Shown: positions 50,789-59,378 of the stretch, piece by piece
Numbering within the stretch: the first letter of the stretch is position 1
Layout of the letters: the number at the start of each line of letters is the position of its first letter
Source: an uncultured Acetatifactor sp.
GTDB lineage: Bacteria; Bacillota; Clostridia; Lachnospirales; Lachnospiraceae
Length of the DNA: 64,000 nt
Direction of reading: 5' to 3'
NCBI GenBank assembly: GCA_910586215.1
Contig: CAJUGH010000021.1
Location: 1 to 64,000, forward strand
Translations under genes and position numbers: made by a program
The notes under the pieces: generated by a model
The model's input: only the letters and a program-made list of their open reading frames with translations
What the model was told of the DNA's origin: nothing
Databases searched by the model: none

Positions 50789-51795
50789 CATTTGGGGAAT
50801 ATCTGTCTGACCATCTGGGACGTCTTGTGCTCCAGGTAGTTCTGACGGTGTGTATTGGTCTTTTCCTGCTGGTTACAGGCACTAAGGTGGGAGTCCTGGT
50901 ATTGTGCGGGATCTTCTGGCTATTGGCGGCAGGGTGTGTACTCCTGGCGGATTTTCTGGGGAGCCGTGCCAGGTTACGGGAGCTTACGGCTGTGATGGAA
51001 GGCCTGGATCAGAAATATTTGTTTGCCGAGTGCGTTCCCGGAACCGGGACGGTCTATGAGAGGAAGCTCCTGGAACTGTCCCGCCAGGCAGGAAAATCCA
51101 TGATCCGCGCAGTATCCGATGCCCAGGCCGCACAGCGTGAGTACAGGGAATATGTGGAGAGCTGGGTACATGAGATCAAAGCGCCCATCACGGCAGCCAG
51201 GCTGATCTGCAGGAATGTAGATCCTGCGGTACGGCAGAAGCTCACAGGGGAACTGGCCCGGATAGAAGCCCATGTGGAAAGAGCCTTATTCTATGCCCGT
51301 GCAGAAAGTCCGGAGAAGGATTTCGTGGTGGGAAAAGCCTGTCTGGAAGAGATCGTGGCCCAGGCCCTGGAGCGCCACCAGTCCCTGCTGGTCCAGAGCG
51401 GTGTACGGGTGGAGACCATAGATCTGGAGCAGACTGTGTATACGGATGTGAAATGGGTGGAATTCATACTGGGGCAGCTTTTGCAGAACGCTGTCCGGTA
51501 TCGAAAGGAGGATCTGGTGCTCATCATACAGGCCAGGCATCTGGGCAGGCAGGTACAGCTCTGGATCCAGGACAACGGTATGGGGATATCTTCCCATGAA
51601 CTGCCCCGGATCTTCGACCGGGGCTACACCGGCAGCAATGGGAGGGCCAGGGGAGGCTCCACGGGAATGGGACTGTACCTTGTCCGCCGCCTGGCGGACT
51701 GTCTGGAGATCGGTCTGCAGGCGGACTCCAGGGAAGGCGAAGGAACCAGGGTAACAATTACTTTTCCTGCCAGGGAAAGCGGGAAGGCGACATGA
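50785..51795 (+). CDS. BceS-like intramembrane-sensing histidine kinase
   Basis: 336 residues. Two membrane spans close together (about 14-32 and 37-56) with almost no outside loop, so it cannot sense ligand itself and is expected to read the transporter state. The phospho-acceptor is H129 in SWVHEIKAPITAARL, typical of this class. The ATPase has QLLQNAVRYR, IQDNGMGI, FDRGYTG and STGMGLYLVRRL. It is translated by overlap with the regulator. Confidence 0.93.
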   Translation: MTFGEYLSDHLGRLVLQVVLTVCIGLFLLVTGTKVGVLVLCGIFWLLAAGCVLLADFLGSRARLRELTAVMEGLDQKYLFAECVPGTGTVYERKLLELSRQAGKSMIRAVSDAQAAQREYREYVESWVHEIKAPITAARLICRNVDPAVRQKLTGELARIEAHVERALFYARAESPEKDFVVGKACLEEIVAQALERHQSLLVQSGVRVETIDLEQTVYTDVKWVEFILGQLLQNAVRYRKEDLVLIIQARHLGRQVQLWIQDNGMGISSHELPRIFDRGYTGSNGRARGGSTGMGLYLVRRLADCLEIGLQADSREGEGTRVTITFPARESGKAT

Positions 51796-51820
51796 ATCAA
51801 AGGTGACAAGATGAAAAAGA

Positions 51821-51877
51821 AAGGCTAAAAAGAAAAAAGTGGCTAAAGGGAAAAGAAAGGCTAAAAGGAATGGCTAA
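51821..51877 (+). repeat. Degenerate GGCTAAA tandem repeat
   Basis: GGCTAAA-like units separated by A-rich runs occur about four to five times between the kinase and the ABC ATPase. They are not in a good reading frame and may come from slippage. Confidence 0.4.
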
Positions 51878-51891
51878 GGCAGAGAGAAATC

Positions 51892-51905
51892 TTGCAAAAC
51901 TGTAA
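51892..51905. promoter_or_regulatory. BceR-type operator
   Basis: TTGCA-AAAC-TGTAA (51892-51905) fits the TNACA-N4-TGTAA inverted repeat known for BceR-like regulators with one mismatch. It lies 86 bases before the ATPase start, where regulation of bceAB-type genes is expected. A TATAAG at 51916-51921 or TATTCT near 51951 could be the -10. Confidence 0.6.
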
Positions 51906-51990
51906 GATACTTCTATATAAGATCGCTACAAAAGCAGCCGGACCCGGGGTATTCTGTTGTCATAGGAAAATAGGAAATGGAGGAATCGCC

Positions 51991-52749
51991 TTGTTAGAGG
52001 TAAAAAACATCGAGAAATATTATGGCAGCAGGAACAATGTGACCAAGGCCCTGGACCGGGTCAGTTTCCAGGTGGAGGACGGCGACTTCCTGGTCATCAT
52101 GGGGGCATCGGGCAGCGGCAAGACCACGCTGTTGAACTGTATTTCCACTATTGATACAGTTAGTGCCGGGGATATCCTGCTGGACGGGGTCAATATCGCG
52201 GAATTATCTGTGGCTGATCTGGCCAGGTTCCGCAGGGAGAAGCTTGGATTCGTATTCCAGGATTTCAATCTGCTGGACACCTTGACCATCGAGGAGAACA
52301 TAGGGCTGGCTCTTTCCTTGAACCATCAGGATCCGGACACCGTGAAGCGGAAGGTGGAAGAGATGGCAGGGAAACTGGGGATCCTGGACATCCTGGGAAA
52401 ATTCCCCTACCAGGTCTCCGGCGGACAGAAGCAGCGTGCGGCTGTGGCCAGGGCCATGGTGGCCGGGCAGACCCTGCTGCTTGCAGACGAACCTACAGGG
52501 GCACTGGACTCTAAGGCTTCCAAGAATCTCCTGGAAATCCTGTCCCAGATGAACCGTAAGCTGGGAGGCACTATCCTGATGGTGACGCATGATGCCTACA
52601 GTGCAAGCTATGCCGGACGGATCCTGTTCCTCAAGGACGGACGAATCTTCAACGAGCTGGTCAGGGGAGAACGCACAAGGGCTGTGTTCTACCATGAGAT
52701 CCTGGATGTGCTGGCCCTGCTGGGAGGTGATGTCAGTGACGTTATCTAA
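51991..52749 (+). CDS. BceA-like ABC transporter ATPase
   Basis: 252 residues starting at TTG (LLEVKNIEKYYG), with GGAGG 7 bases upstream; the open frame to the left has no RBS. Walker A GASGSGKTT, Q-loop VFQDFNLLDTLT, signature VSGGQKQRAAVARAM, Walker B LLLADEPTGALDSK and His switch VTHDAYSASY are all complete. It is coupled to the permease, whose start overlaps its end. The complex removes peptide antibiotics from their membrane targets and signals to the kinase. Confidence 0.93.
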   Translation: MLEVKNIEKYYGSRNNVTKALDRVSFQVEDGDFLVIMGASGSGKTTLLNCISTIDTVSAGDILLDGVNIAELSVADLARFRREKLGFVFQDFNLLDTLTIEENIGLALSLNHQDPDTVKRKVEEMAGKLGILDILGKFPYQVSGGQKQRAAVARAMVAGQTLLLADEPTGALDSKASKNLLEILSQMNRKLGGTILMVTHDAYSASYAGRILFLKDGRIFNELVRGERTRAVFYHEILDVLALLGGDVSDVI

Positions 52750-54670
52750 ATTATCCCTGCGCAATGCCAGGAGACAGGCGGGAGACTATCTGATCTATTT
52801 TGTCACGATCGTCATGGTGGCCGCCCTGCTCTATGCGTTCAACGGCCTGGTCTTCTCACAGGAGATACAGGAATTGTCCTCTGGGATGGCACAGCTCCCG
52901 ATGATGATTGTGATGGTCAGTATCGTGGTGGTGTGTGTCATCGGCTGGCTGGTCTCCTATACCACGAAATTTATGTTTACCAGACGAAGCAGGGAGTTCG
53001 GCACTTATGTGCTCATCGGCCTGACAGGCAGACAGGTGGCCAGGCTGTTTTTCCTGGAAAACATAGCTGTAGGAGCCGTTGCTCTGGGAGGAGGCGTTCT
53101 GCTGGGTGGATTTTTGTACCAGATACTCCGGGCCATTATCTTTGCACTGTTCGGCACACCATATCATTTTACAATTTGCTTTTCGCCAGGGGCGGTTGTG
53201 CTGACCTGTGTGTATTTTACAGGCATCTATCTATTGGCCCAGGCAAAAAGCAACCGGCGTATCCGGAAGATGAAGATTTATGACCTGATCTATTTTGACA
53301 GGCGCAACGAAGGAGAAGTCATCCGTACCAGTACCCTGCGCAAGAGGGTATTCGTCCTGTCTATTGTACTGGGAGTAGCGGGAACGGTGCTGATCATGCT
53401 GCGGGATCTGACACTGGGTCTGATTGGCGCGGGCTGTATTATTGTGTTCCTGTATGGCTTTTTCCTAAGCTTTGCCTCCGGTGTACCGGCTTTTTTTGAC
53501 AGGAAGCCCAGCCGGAAATACAGAGGACGGAATCTGCTTGTGTTCCGCACACTGACGGCAAAACTTGGAACCATGGGGATCGCCATGGCCACCATCTCCA
53601 TGCTTTTTACAGCCACCTTGATTGCAGAGGGGACGGGTATGGTATTCAGTTCCCTGTTTTGGGGGAGGGCTATCCAGAATTCCTGCTTCGACTTATTCCT
53701 GGGGATATCCAGTACGCGGCAGGATGCACAGGCCTATCTGGATTATATCGGGGAGCACATCCCGGTGGAGGCTGACCTACAGTACCAGGTTTACCGGGGA
53801 GATGACAACAGGGTATCGGAGTATCTGATTGAGAAGGAGGCGCTTCTGCCTTATTATGATGAAGACCTGGTGCTGCGGTACAGTGACTATGCTGCCCTGC
53901 GCAGGATGCTGGGGTACCCGGAGGCTGCCCTGGAACCGGGAAGCTGCCTGGTACACTGTATGCCCTATCTGGAAAAGGCCGTGAAAAAATATGACAGGCC
54001 CGTGGTGGTGGACGGGGTGGAACTGACGCTTGCGGGGGTGTACGTGGAAAATCTGTGTCAGTACGGATGGGACGGCAATGGTGGGAACTTCATTCTGGTG
54101 GTGCCCGATGAACTGGCCGAAGCCCAGTCAGTGAGTCACCGCATTTATGCGGCCATGACAACACAGCCGGTGACGAAGGAACAGTTTGCCGCCCTGCGGG
54201 CCATCCGCAATGGGCCGGACCGGATGGATTACGACACGCTGAAGGCCAGATCAGAGGAAGAGGAGGAGGCGGCTTCCATGACGGCTATGACGGTGTTTCC
54301 CCTGTATTTCCTGGCCCTGGTGCTGGCGATGACTGCCGCCACTATCCTCACTATCCAGCAGCTTGCAGAGATGGGGCGTTACAGGAAACAGTTTTTGCTG
54401 TTACAGAAGCTTGGGATGGATAGGGGGGAGATGGCTGGGACGTTGCGGACACAGTTCGCCATCTATGCAGCACAGCCGGTTTTGCCTCCGGTCTTGATTA
54501 GCGTCTCCTTTATCCTGAATCTGGGGAGTCTGGTAGAGCCGGGGATCATGATGGGAGCCAACCGGCCCGGGACTCTGGCTGCTGTGGCATTGGGGATATT
54601 CTTTTTGATCTATGGGATCTATGTCATGATGGCGTACAGGATGCTTCGGCGGAACGTGTTACCGCTATGA
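52736..54670 (+). CDS. BceB-like ABC permease
   Basis: About 644 residues with roughly ten membrane spans: four in the first third, two mid-protein, a large extracellular domain (about 360-540) and spans near the C-terminus, as in BceB. I favour GTG 52736 (MTLSKLSLRNARRQAGDY) because GGAGGTGA then sits seven bases upstream; the ATG at 52730 is only 2 bases from that RBS. It overlaps the ATPase gene by 14 bases. The large outside domain is the peptide-recognition part and differs between modules, so the substrate is open. Confidence 0.92.
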   Translation: MTLSKLSLRNARRQAGDYLIYFVTIVMVAALLYAFNGLVFSQEIQELSSGMAQLPMMIVMVSIVVVCVIGWLVSYTTKFMFTRRSREFGTYVLIGLTGRQVARLFFLENIAVGAVALGGGVLLGGFLYQILRAIIFALFGTPYHFTICFSPGAVVLTCVYFTGIYLLAQAKSNRRIRKMKIYDLIYFDRRNEGEVIRTSTLRKRVFVLSIVLGVAGTVLIMLRDLTLGLIGAGCIIVFLYGFFLSFASGVPAFFDRKPSRKYRGRNLLVFRTLTAKLGTMGIAMATISMLFTATLIAEGTGMVFSSLFWGRAIQNSCFDLFLGISSTRQDAQAYLDYIGEHIPVEADLQYQVYRGDDNRVSEYLIEKEALLPYYDEDLVLRYSDYAALRRMLGYPEAALEPGSCLVHCMPYLEKAVKKYDRPVVVDGVELTLAGVYVENLCQYGWDGNGGNFILVVPDELAEAQSVSHRIYAAMTTQPVTKEQFAALRAIRNGPDRMDYDTLKARSEEEEEAASMTAMTVFPLYFLALVLAMTAATILTIQQLAEMGRYRKQFLLLQKLGMDRGEMAGTLRTQFAIYAAQPVLPPVLISVSFILNLGSLVEPGIMMGANRPGTLAAVALGIFFLIYGIYVMMAYRMLRRNVLPL

Positions 54671-54894
54671 TGTGAATGCATTTTATGTACAGCATGCCGC
54701 TATGTGCAAGGGAGCAGGGAAAAGTAACTTGCGATATGCCAGTCCTACAGGAAAAAGAGAAAAGTCTATGGAAGTATGGGGGGCATTGTGGTAGAATAAG
54801 GTGTTCCCGTTGGCAGGAGAGAAGGATACCGCGTATCGAAAGGGTGCGCAGTATCCTTCAAGAGCATCTGTGGAGAGGAAGAGGTATCAAAACG

Positions 54895-55068
54895 ATGAAT
54901 CCCTATGAAACATGTCCGGTGATTGAGAATGAGAATTTTATCCTTAGGCTTGTGGAAGCGGCGGATGCGGCAGTGGAGAACCTGGGTTTTGCGGCATCGG
55001 AGGAAAAGCTGGTGGGTGGGCACGATGGCAGGGTGTATGGGGACTATTATGTGTTGTTTCAACAGTAG
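54895..55068 (+). pseudogene. Internally deleted GNAT acetyltransferase remnant
   Basis: 57 codons from an ATG with AGAGGAAGAGG upstream. The first part (IENENFILRLVEAADAA) is the typical N-terminus of a GNAT protein. It then jumps directly to LGFAASEEKLVGGHDGRVYGDYYV, which reads like a GNAT C-terminus (quoted in part as GGHDGRVYGDYYV). The acetyl-CoA binding core of about 100 residues is missing, so an in-frame deletion is the best explanation. Confidence 0.55.
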
Positions 55069-55107
55069 ATGCTGTGCTGTAATCCGGGCAGAAAGGCGGG
55101 GATATCT

Positions 55108-56166
55108 GTGAGAGAGAAGAAAACGAATTTATTCCATGCGGCATATAGGGATACAGACAGTCCGTCCCGTTTCGGTTTCGGTTCCAAAGCCATTCTGGCT
55201 GCGGCAGGCCTTTCTGCTGTGGCAGCCATGGGCGCGGCATGGGGCGCAGGTGGATTCTTCTACCGGCTCTGCCTGACCCAGAAGATGGATAAATCGAAGA
55301 TTTTTGCCGCACCCCATAACCAGGGTACCGGAGTGGCCCATTCTACCCTGGGTCGGGACAGAGTATGGCTGAAAGATCAGCCAACGGAGGAGAGACTGCT
55401 CTTTTCTGAGGACGGACTGTGTCTGAGAGGACTTCTGCTAAAGAGGCAGCCAGGGGATCCCTGGGTGATCCTATGCCATGGCTATACGGGCCGTGCCGAG
55501 GATATGGCAGATTTTGCCCGCCGGTTCCATGACAGAGGCTACCAGGTACTGATGCCGGATGCCAGGGGCCATGGGAAGAGCGAGGGAGAGTACATTGGCA
55601 TGGGCTGGCCGGACAGGCGGGATATTGTCCGCTGGGCTGAGTACCTGGTGTGGAAGGAACAGGCAGGGCAGATTGTATTGCTGGGTGTTTCCATGGGCGG
55701 TGCAACGGTGATGATGGCATCGGGGGAGGAACTTCCTGCCCAGGTGTGTGCCATAGTGGAAGATTGTGGCTTTACTTCCGCATGGGACGAGTTCCATTAC
55801 CAGCTGAAGATGCTGTTCCACCTGCCTGCCTTTCCTCTGCTGCATGTAACGGAGTTATATACCAGGGTGAAGGCAGGTTTCAGCCTTTTGCAGGCCAGTG
55901 CTTTAAAACAGGTGACAAAGTGTCGTGTTCCAATGCTGTTCATCCATGGCAAAAAAGATACCTTTGTGCCATTTGGGATGCTACAGCCTCTGTATGAGGC
56001 GGCAAACTGTCCTAAGGAATGTTTCGTGGTGGAAAATGCAGGCCATGGGGAATCCAAGATGGCAGAACCTGTAGTATACTGGGACAGGATCTTTGCCTTC
56101 CTGGGGCAATATGTGGACGCTCCCTGCCACACCACACCATCAGACGGCTTGTCAGAGCCAGTCTGA
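55108..56166 (+). CDS. Alpha/beta hydrolase with N-terminal membrane anchor
   Basis: 352 residues from GTG 55108, which has AAAGGCGGGG upstream; an ATG at 55069 is in frame but poorly placed. A hydrophobic Ala/Gly-rich helix at about 27-50 anchors it. Then CHGYTGRAEDMADFA supplies the oxyanion region, MPDARGHGKSEGEY follows, nucleophile S195 lies in LLGVSMGGATVMM, D284 in HGKKDTFVPF and H313 in NAGHGESK. The family includes esterases and peptidases of the BAAT/YqkD type. The substrate is unknown. It may be transcribed with the preceding permease region. Confidence 0.88.
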   Translation: MREKKTNLFHAAYRDTDSPSRFGFGSKAILAAAGLSAVAAMGAAWGAGGFFYRLCLTQKMDKSKIFAAPHNQGTGVAHSTLGRDRVWLKDQPTEERLLFSEDGLCLRGLLLKRQPGDPWVILCHGYTGRAEDMADFARRFHDRGYQVLMPDARGHGKSEGEYIGMGWPDRRDIVRWAEYLVWKEQAGQIVLLGVSMGGATVMMASGEELPAQVCAIVEDCGFTSAWDEFHYQLKMLFHLPAFPLLHVTELYTRVKAGFSLLQASALKQVTKCRVPMLFIHGKKDTFVPFGMLQPLYEAANCPKECFVVENAGHGESKMAEPVVYWDRIFAFLGQYVDAPCHTTPSDGLSEPV

Positions 56167-56381
56167 TCCGGCGGCCCATTTGCCTGGGCCTTTTCGGACA
56201 TCCGTTCTGGATGGTTCCCTCTACCCGATAAATGAGAATGAAAGAGTTTCCTGATAATAGGCTCGGAGAATAGGCTCCAGCTTACCCTGGCGTATGGCGG
56301 TAAATATTTTTCTCATAATCCAGGCCGTAAAGGCCCTTATGGCAGATGTTGCTTGGAATGTCAAAGCCTGTCGAATTATAA
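56167..56381. other. Spacer before the XRE regulator promoter
   Basis: No gene is visible. GTAAAGGCC-type short dyads occur near 56325, without a T tract. Confidence 0.25.
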
Positions 56382-56410
56382 TTGACATTTATTGCAAAAT
56401 AAAATATAAT
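56382..56410 (+). promoter_or_regulatory. Consensus sigma-A promoter of the double-HTH regulator
   Basis: TTGACA (56382-56387), 17-base spacer, TATAAT (56405-56410), both hexamers perfect. The predicted leader is about 70 bases. It is the strongest promoter in the window by match. Confidence 0.88.
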
Positions 56411-56487
56411 TTTGCTATATGATTCTACGGATAAAAGCTTTTGAATCCTGGCAGGTGTAAGAATGCAAGGTACAGGGAGGGGAAGCA

Positions 56488-58404
56488 ATGGGGGACAGGA
56501 AGGCCAGGGAAGATTTAGGCATCTACATCAGTGACCTGCGGGAGAAGAAGGGATATGCCCTGGAACAGGTCTGTGAGGGACTGTGTACAGCACAGCAGCT
56601 TTCCCGGTATGAGCGGGGGGAGAAGGCAGTATCCAAGCTGCTACAGGATGCCCTGCTGGAGAGGCTGGGGGCAGGGGCAGAGGACTATGAGCATTATCTG
56701 AACTACAAGGATTACGACCACTGGGAGATGCGGCAGCGGATCCTGTACCGTATCCAGCGTGGGAAGACGGAAGGGGCGAAGCAGTTGCTTGCGGATTACC
56801 ACAGCCGCTATGTGGGAGATGCCGCTGGCAGCAGGAAGGTGGCAGACAGGCTGGAATACCAGTTTTATCTCAGTATGCTGGCCCAGGTCCGCGGCCAGGA
56901 AGGGGCAGACAGGGAGGAACTGCACACCCTTCTGGAGACCGCAGTGGGACTGACGATGCCGGGACTGTGGGAAAAGCCCCTGGCGGGCCGGGTATTCTCC
57001 TTCAAGGAGCTGAACCTGGTGCTGGAGGCAGAGCAGGTCCGGGAGGGTGGTTCCAGGCCGGAGCATTATAGGGAGGTTATATCTTATATAGAGGCGTCTG
57101 GGGCAGATGCTCTGGGACTGGCCAAGATCTATCCCAAGGCCGTGTATCTCCTGTGCCGGTGCAGCGTGCCAGGGGATGGGTTGCCGGAAGAAACCCTCCT
57201 GGAATTGTGCAATCACGGGGTGGAGATCCTGCGGGAAGGGAACCGGATGTATTACCTGTGGGAACTTTTGGATCTGCGGGAGCACTATCTGGGAAGGATC
57301 CTGGGGAAAGCAGCGGAAGATAGAGAAGGGGGAATATCTGGGGAGCTTGTCTGTCTGAGCCAGGAAAACGCAGCGTGGAAGAAGGCCCTGGAGAACGTAT
57401 ATGCCCAGTACCAGGTACCCAGGGAGACATCTTCCTATTGTTATCTGTACATGGAAAAAGGCGTGTTCTGTAGCAATGATGTAATCCGCATCCGGCGCAG
57501 GATGCTGGGCATGAGCAGGAAGGAGCTGCGGGAAGGGATCTGTGACAAGAAGACACTGGAGCGCCTGGAGAACAGGAAAAGCAATCCTCACAGATGGGAG
57601 GTGGAAGAACTGTTCCGTCGTCTGGGTCTAGCCGGGACATTGACACGCACGGAACTGATCACTGAGAGCCAGGAAGCCAGGCACCTGATGACAAGGCTGG
57701 GGCAGTATGTCAATAACCGTGAGGCAGAGAAGGCAGAGGCTGTCCTGGCCCAGGTGAAAAACATGGTATCCGTGGACATGAAGTGGAACAGACAGACATT
57801 GATGCGGCAGGAGGTGAATATACAAGAGGAACTACAGAAGATAAACAGGGAGACATACTGCAGGCGGATGCAGGAGGCACTGGAACTGACCCTGCCTTTC
57901 CAGGCCTTCCTACAGGAGGGGGAGAAACATCTGTCCCATGAGGAACAGGCCTGTATTCAGAATCTGATGCAGGGCATGGACAAAGAAAGGGAGGAATTCC
58001 GGATCTGTCTGGAGCGTTTTGAGGAAATGTACCGTCCTGTGGCAGAAGGGGAACTGCTGGGAACCATGAGTATGGTATATGGGCTGGTCATGGGATACGT
58101 GGCCAGTGAACTTGGGAACCTTGGGGAGTATGACAGGTCAGACTGGTATAATGACAAAAAGATAGAGGAAGATTTGTACTCCCGCAGGCTGACGTCCATT
58201 GCAGATGGCTTGTATTGTCGCTGGTGGAATCATGAACAGCGGAAAAAGAGGGGGATTCCTACGGACAGGGAACTGGATGGGGAGGAAGAACTGACAGACT
58301 GTATCTGGTTTTGCAGGCTGGGCAGACAGACACACGATGAATCCTTCCTTGAGGAAAAGCTAAGACAGTTGAGTGAAAAGAAGCAGATGAGCGAAGACAT
58401 ATGA
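56488..58404 (+). CDS. Double-HTH (XRE) regulator with TPR-like repeats, RRNPP-like
   Basis: 638 residues. Residues about 8-65 form an XRE helix-turn-helix (ISDLREKKGYALEQVCEGL, then QQLSRYERGEKAVS). A helical region of about 250 residues with TPR texture follows. A second XRE-like domain lies at about 327-380 (IRIRRRMLGMSRKELREGI, TLERLENRKSNPH), and another helical repeat region runs to the end. XRE plus TPR is the design of RRNPP receptors (PlcR, Rgg, ComR) that bind re-imported peptides; the second HTH is unusual. A secreted-peptide gene converges on it 57 bases downstream. RBS: GGGAGGGGAAGCA. Peptide binding is inferred from architecture and neighbourhood. Confidence 0.82.
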   Translation: MGDRKAREDLGIYISDLREKKGYALEQVCEGLCTAQQLSRYERGEKAVSKLLQDALLERLGAGAEDYEHYLNYKDYDHWEMRQRILYRIQRGKTEGAKQLLADYHSRYVGDAAGSRKVADRLEYQFYLSMLAQVRGQEGADREELHTLLETAVGLTMPGLWEKPLAGRVFSFKELNLVLEAEQVREGGSRPEHYREVISYIEASGADALGLAKIYPKAVYLLCRCSVPGDGLPEETLLELCNHGVEILREGNRMYYLWELLDLREHYLGRILGKAAEDREGGISGELVCLSQENAAWKKALENVYAQYQVPRETSSYCYLYMEKGVFCSNDVIRIRRRMLGMSRKELREGICDKKTLERLENRKSNPHRWEVEELFRRLGLAGTLTRTELITESQEARHLMTRLGQYVNNREAEKAEAVLAQVKNMVSVDMKWNRQTLMRQEVNIQEELQKINRETYCRRMQEALELTLPFQAFLQEGEKHLSHEEQACIQNLMQGMDKEREEFRICLERFEEMYRPVAEGELLGTMSMVYGLVMGYVASELGNLGEYDRSDWYNDKKIEEDLYSRRLTSIADGLYCRWWNHEQRKKRGIPTDRELDGEEELTDCIWFCRLGRQTHDESFLEEKLRQLSEKKQMSEDI

Positions 58405-58408
58405 TCTG

Positions 58409-58454
58409 CTGTGCTGGCTGGCCAGGAAATCTCACTGGGGCAGCCAGCATAACA
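58409..58454. terminator. Hairpin between regulator and convergent peptide gene
   Basis: GCTGGCTG (about 58412-58420) pairs with CAGCCAGC (about 58440-58448) with extra flanking pairs. A short T/A-rich stretch (TTACTTTTTTAC) follows on the plus strand, partly inside the peptide gene's 3' end. It probably ends both transcripts. Confidence 0.55.
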
Positions 58455-58461
58455 CATGGGG

Positions 58462-58707
58462 TTACTTTTTTACATCTCTATTTGGGGGACGGTCATCCAG
58501 GGGTGCAATTCCAGGTTCCTGCCCCTTTTCCTGTCCGGGTTTCTCTTCCTTTGCAGGGTTCTGAGGCTCTTCTCCCAGAACCGTAGGACTGCCACCTGGT
58601 TCACCCGGAAGGAAGATCCCGCCAGAGGGGGATCCCAGGAGAATGGCTGTACATAGAGTCATGGCAGCAGCGAAAGAAAGAAGGTGTTTTACAAGATTTC
58701 GTTTCAT
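58462..58707 (-). CDS. Small secreted peptide precursor (candidate signalling peptide)
   Basis: 81 residues. N-terminal signal sequence: KRNLVKH, then the hydrophobic LLSFAAAMTLCTAILLG. The exported part is Pro/Gly/Glu-rich (FLPGEPGGSPTVLGEEP) and ends DDRPPNRDVKK. It has no Cys pair, lantibiotic leader or double-Gly site. Real-gene evidence: AGGAGG at 58716-58721 with an 8-base spacer, and a promoter (TTGCGT-N17-TATACT on the minus strand) about 150 bases upstream. It converges on the double-HTH TPR-like regulator, the layout of RRNPP receptor/pheromone pairs. The mature peptide is probably cut from the Pro-rich part or C-terminus. A non-signalling cell-surface role is the main alternative. 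Confidence 0.7.
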   Translation of the reverse strand: MKRNLVKHLLSFAAAMTLCTAILLGSPSGGIFLPGEPGGSPTVLGEEPQNPAKEEKPGQEKGQEPGIAPLDDRPPNRDVKK

Positions 58708-58731
58708 ATTGGTATCCTCCTGTGTAATAGA

Positions 58732-58792
58732 GTAGGTGCCGGGTTACTGTTCATTCGTGCTGCCGTGAACGGAGTAAACAGTAACGGCACCG
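58732..58792. repeat. Interspersed structured repeat, copy D (ends only) in the peptide-gene leader
   Basis: GGTGCC (58732-58737) / GGCACC (58786-58791) encloses GTTACTGTTCATTC (58743-58756) / GAGTAAACAGTAAC (58772-58785). The interior hairpins of the full element are absent, leaving one long stem-loop. It sits 11 bases before the peptide gene's RBS, in its predicted leader. Confidence 0.6.
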
Positions 58793-58855
58793 GCCCGCAG
58801 TGCGGAGCAATCGACTTTCATGCCCTGGTGGTGCATCACCAGGTATATATAGTTT

Positions 58856-58884
58856 AGTATAAATGAATGGGAAGCATGACGCAA
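58856..58884 (-). promoter_or_regulatory. Promoter of the secreted-peptide gene
   Basis: On the minus strand TTGCGT (58884-58879), 17-base spacer, TATACT (58861-58856). The leader would be about 140 bases and would include a CCTGGTG/CACCAGG hairpin (58824-58842) and repeat copy D. Confidence 0.55.
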
Positions 58885-58923
58885 GGGACAGATGGGTTGA
58901 TATTTTCAACCCATCTGTCCCTT
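58883..58923. other. 18-bp perfect hairpin
   Basis: AAGGGACAGATGGGTTGA (58883-58900) is perfectly repaired by TCAACCCATCTGTCCCTT (58906-58923) around a 5-base loop. No T tract follows on either side. It abuts the -35 of the peptide-gene promoter, so it may act as an operator or as the end of an older transcript. Confidence 0.6.
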
Positions 58924-59378
58924 GTGTGTATATGGGGAAATTGCTATCATGATAATAGAAGGCTAATAAGTAGGTGTTTCAAGGGAAAGGGGTGGTTCCA
59001 TTGTACAGGTAAAGGTAGTACATCAGTGCTGACTGGAGGGCCTTGCAGGAGCAGTGATATTTTTTGAAGATACAACTGAAAGACTGGGAATTTCAATTGT
59101 ATTGCTATAGTTGTTTGCCTCGGTTGTAGCATATATTGCATAAGGGAGGATTGTCCCAGATGATAATGTATGGTATGCTAAGAAAATAGGAAGAAAGCTC
59201 ATAGAAACTGCCAGTCAGCACAAAGGGAGATGCAACAGGATTTGGAAGATAGTCACAGGGTGGGGCAGCCATCTGTGTGACAGGAATCCGTCAAAGTGGT
59301 TTTCCGCCTTTTGACTGAGGGAGACAATAGATGGGAAGGACAGGCTTGGACGGGAACAAAAGAAGGGAGAATATTTTT
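58924..59378. other. Long spacer, no gene recognised
   Basis: About 455 bases with irregular composition and several short frames that lack an RBS. The last 20 bases hold the AAGGGAG of the next gene. It may be debris of a lost gene; I cannot identify it. Confidence 0.3.

Noticed and set aside
58867..59067. A 66-codon frame across the 18-bp hairpin
   Set aside because: It runs through the perfect palindrome and has no RBS.
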